This document shows, piece after piece, positions 63,005-64,000 of a stretch of 64,000 bases of DNA. Origin of the DNA: Lachnospiraceae bacterium (GTDB lineage: Bacteria; Bacillota; Clostridia; Lachnospirales; Lachnospiraceae); NCBI GenBank assembly GCA_910575835.1, contig CAJTGB010000007.1, positions 113,674-177,673 on the forward strand. The letters run 5' to 3'. The position numbers and the translations under genes were made by a program. Under the pieces are notes generated by a model. It was not told where the DNA came from. It did not search any database and worked only from the letters and a program-made list of their open reading frames with translations. Numbering within the stretch: the stretch's first letter is position 1; each line of letters opens with the position of its first letter.

Positions 63005-63317
63005 ACTCCTTCTCTATTAACTATATTATAACAAAGATATCCTCAAAAGCCTATACCTAACTTTCCCTTGCTTCACGCAGTTTCCAGTCGTCGTTCCTTT
63101 TCACACCCACGCTTTCAACATCTCTCTGGAAGAAATATTTTATAATCTGTTTGGGTAAATGCAGCAAATCAAATCTTTTGGATTTAATATAAATCCAAAC
63201 TTCAAAGAAATCCAAGCTTTTACTCATAACCTCAATGAATACAGTGTTTTGAAGGGAAAAAGTTTGGATTTCTTTTTTTCTTCATCTCCAGCTATCATAA
63301 TGATGGAGGTGATATAG
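63005..63317. other. Intergenic region with alternative hairpins
   Basis: 313 bp between the ATPase gene and the integrase stub. TTTGGATTT (63177-63185), AAATCCAAACTT (63191-63202) and AAGTTTGGATTT (63260-63271) allow two exclusive pairings; the last arm is followed by CTTTTTTTC. A TATAAT at 63141-63146 has no clear -35. Confidence 0.55.
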
Positions 63318-63461
63318 ATGAATTTATTTCATTCAGACAAAACTTATGAAGATCTTCTTCAGGACATGCAGGAGGATGGATACAGCCAGAATTATATGAA
63401 ATGTGTTAGACGCGAAATCCGCTGGTTGGAAAACCATCAGAATATTGTAAGTAGGAAATAA
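63318..63461 (+). pseudogene. N-terminal stub of a phage-type integrase
   Basis: 47 codons with GGAGG 8 bp before the ATG. The sequence (D-K-T-Y-E-D-L-L-Q-D-M, then R-R-E-I-R-W-L-E) looks like the N-terminal SAM-like domain of a site-specific tyrosine recombinase, which would need over 250 more residues including the catalytic Arg, His and Tyr. None of these follow. It is therefore a truncated gene, or possibly a small standalone peptide. The strong ribosome binding site was kept. Confidence 0.55.
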
Positions 63462-63562
63462 TCCGTACCTGTTCATAAATCTACGCATTTGGTAAAATAT
63501 TCCTTAAAGATGAATAGAGATTCATCCGTACTTTGACAAAAAAATCCACCTAACAGTTTCTG

Positions 63563-64000
63563 CTAAGTGGATGTCCCCTCTGGTCGTTTGGTACGACAGT
63601 TTTCCGGTATTGTTTCTGACCAGGGCAATAGTGGAAGAATGTCTTCTTTTGTCGGAAATGGAGCCAAATCTTTCATCTTTTCCAATATGTAGGTCAGATA
63701 ATTATAGGGCTTGAGTCCGTTCAGGATCGCCGTTTCTGTTATGCTGTATACGGTTGCGCTGGCCTCTGCTCCTTTGATACTCTTAGAAAACAGCCAGTTG
63801 CGGCGTCCTACCGCAAAGTTCTTAATGGCTCTCTCAGCAGCCGTATTGTCGATACTCAAATGTCCGTCATCCAAGTATCTTCTTAAGTATTGTTCCTGGT
63901 TTATCGTGTACAATACCGCTTCTCCTATTTTCGATGATCTGTCTACTGCATCCTCCAGAGAATGCAGCCACTCAAAGAAGGCATCTAAAAGCGGTTTTGA
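63563..64000 (-). CDS. IS66 family transposase, C-terminal part (partial)
   Basis: 145 residues visible; the frame is open to the right edge. Blocks L-S-I-D-N-T-A-A-E-R-A-I-K-N-F-A-V-G-R-R-N-W-L-F-S and G-A-E-A-S-A-T-V-Y-S-I belong to the IS66 (TnpC) transposase, including the last catalytic Glu. The C-terminal T-K-E-D-I-L-P-L-L-P-W follows as usual. The rest of the element, and its left inverted repeat beyond 64000, are outside the window. No 3' terminal repeat was identified in the 100 bp after the stop. Confidence 0.92.
   Translation of the reverse strand, partial: SKPLLDAFFEWLHSLEDAVDRSSKIGEAVLYTINQEQYLRRYLDDGHLSIDNTAAERAIKNFAVGRRNWLFSKSIKGAEASATVYSITETAILNGLKPYNYLTYILEKMKDLAPFPTKEDILPLLPWSETIPENCRTKRPEGTST

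Noticed and set aside
1..64000. CRISPR array, tRNA or rRNA genes
   Set aside because: No regularly spaced repeats and no cloverleaf or rRNA-like sequence were found in the gaps between genes.

Overview
The window is a stretch of Clostridia chromosome, most likely Lachnospiraceae (possibly near Dorea or [Clostridium] scindens; the genus is a guess). The grounds are moderate GC, strong GGAGG ribosome binding sites, sporulation genes (spo0A, spoIVB, ylbJ), a short HisG with a separate HisZ, a monomeric [FeFe] hydrogenase and a methionine synthase with a separate activation protein. It is almost entirely vertical, housekeeping DNA. The accessory parts are a decayed Rpn-type nuclease gene (about 5.97-6.53 kb) and the right end (about 60.8-64 kb), which has an AAA-ATPase/PD-(D/E)XK gene, an integrase stub and the edge of an IS66 element.

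Layout. 1-4 kb: end of a 5'-nucleotidase-like protein, a hybrid sensor kinase and a LacI-type regulator. 4.2-9.8 kb: MATE transporter, Rpn remnant, ThrE-type exporter, and an ABC transporter under a YtrA-like GntR regulator whose promoter lies inside a large palindrome. 10-15.5 kb: histidine operon hisZ-G-D-B-(HisF-like)hisIE plus a small membrane protein, driven by a perfect consensus promoter inside the end of recU. 15.5-24 kb: a packed minus-strand run of recU, two pseudouridine synthases, an SDR, a YgiQ-type radical SAM protein, a HAD phosphatase, an rRNA m5C methyltransferase and an M23 peptidase. 24-30.6 kb: pepD, ylbJ, a coiled-coil protein, coaD, rsmD, a COG3044 ATPase and a free-standing prolyl-tRNA editing domain. 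30.7-33.6 kb (plus strand): DUF1538 membrane protein, tandem PII-like protein and Maf. 33.6-41.1 kb: unknown protein, rpsU, alaS, a FapA/DUF342 protein and the [FeFe] hydrogenase. 41.2-47.6 kb: asnA, metH, metH activation protein, metF, glgA. 47.7-60.7 kb: spo0A, spoIVB, recN, argR, nadK, tlyA, dxs, a polyprenyl synthase, xseB, xseA, nusB, Asp23 and prfC, the usual clostridial order.

How the genes connect. The his genes cover the first steps of histidine synthesis (PRPP to PR-ATP to ProFAR), the IGP dehydratase step and the final oxidation. HisA, a canonical HisF, HisH, HisC and the phosphatase are not in the window. The metF-activator-metH set makes, uses and reactivates the methyl donor for methionine. 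The 49.8-58.9 kb genes form one probable transcript, bounded by a promoter before the Asp23 gene and a terminator after recN; spoIVB and spo0A follow.

I found no rRNA, tRNA, CRISPR array, prophage or recognised defence system. The most unusual points are the HisF-like domain with an altered active site fused to HisIE, the palindromic promoter/operator of the GntR-ABC operon, the DUF1538-PII gene pair, and a set of alternative hairpins before the integrase stub. All function calls come from reading motifs by eye; no database search was run.
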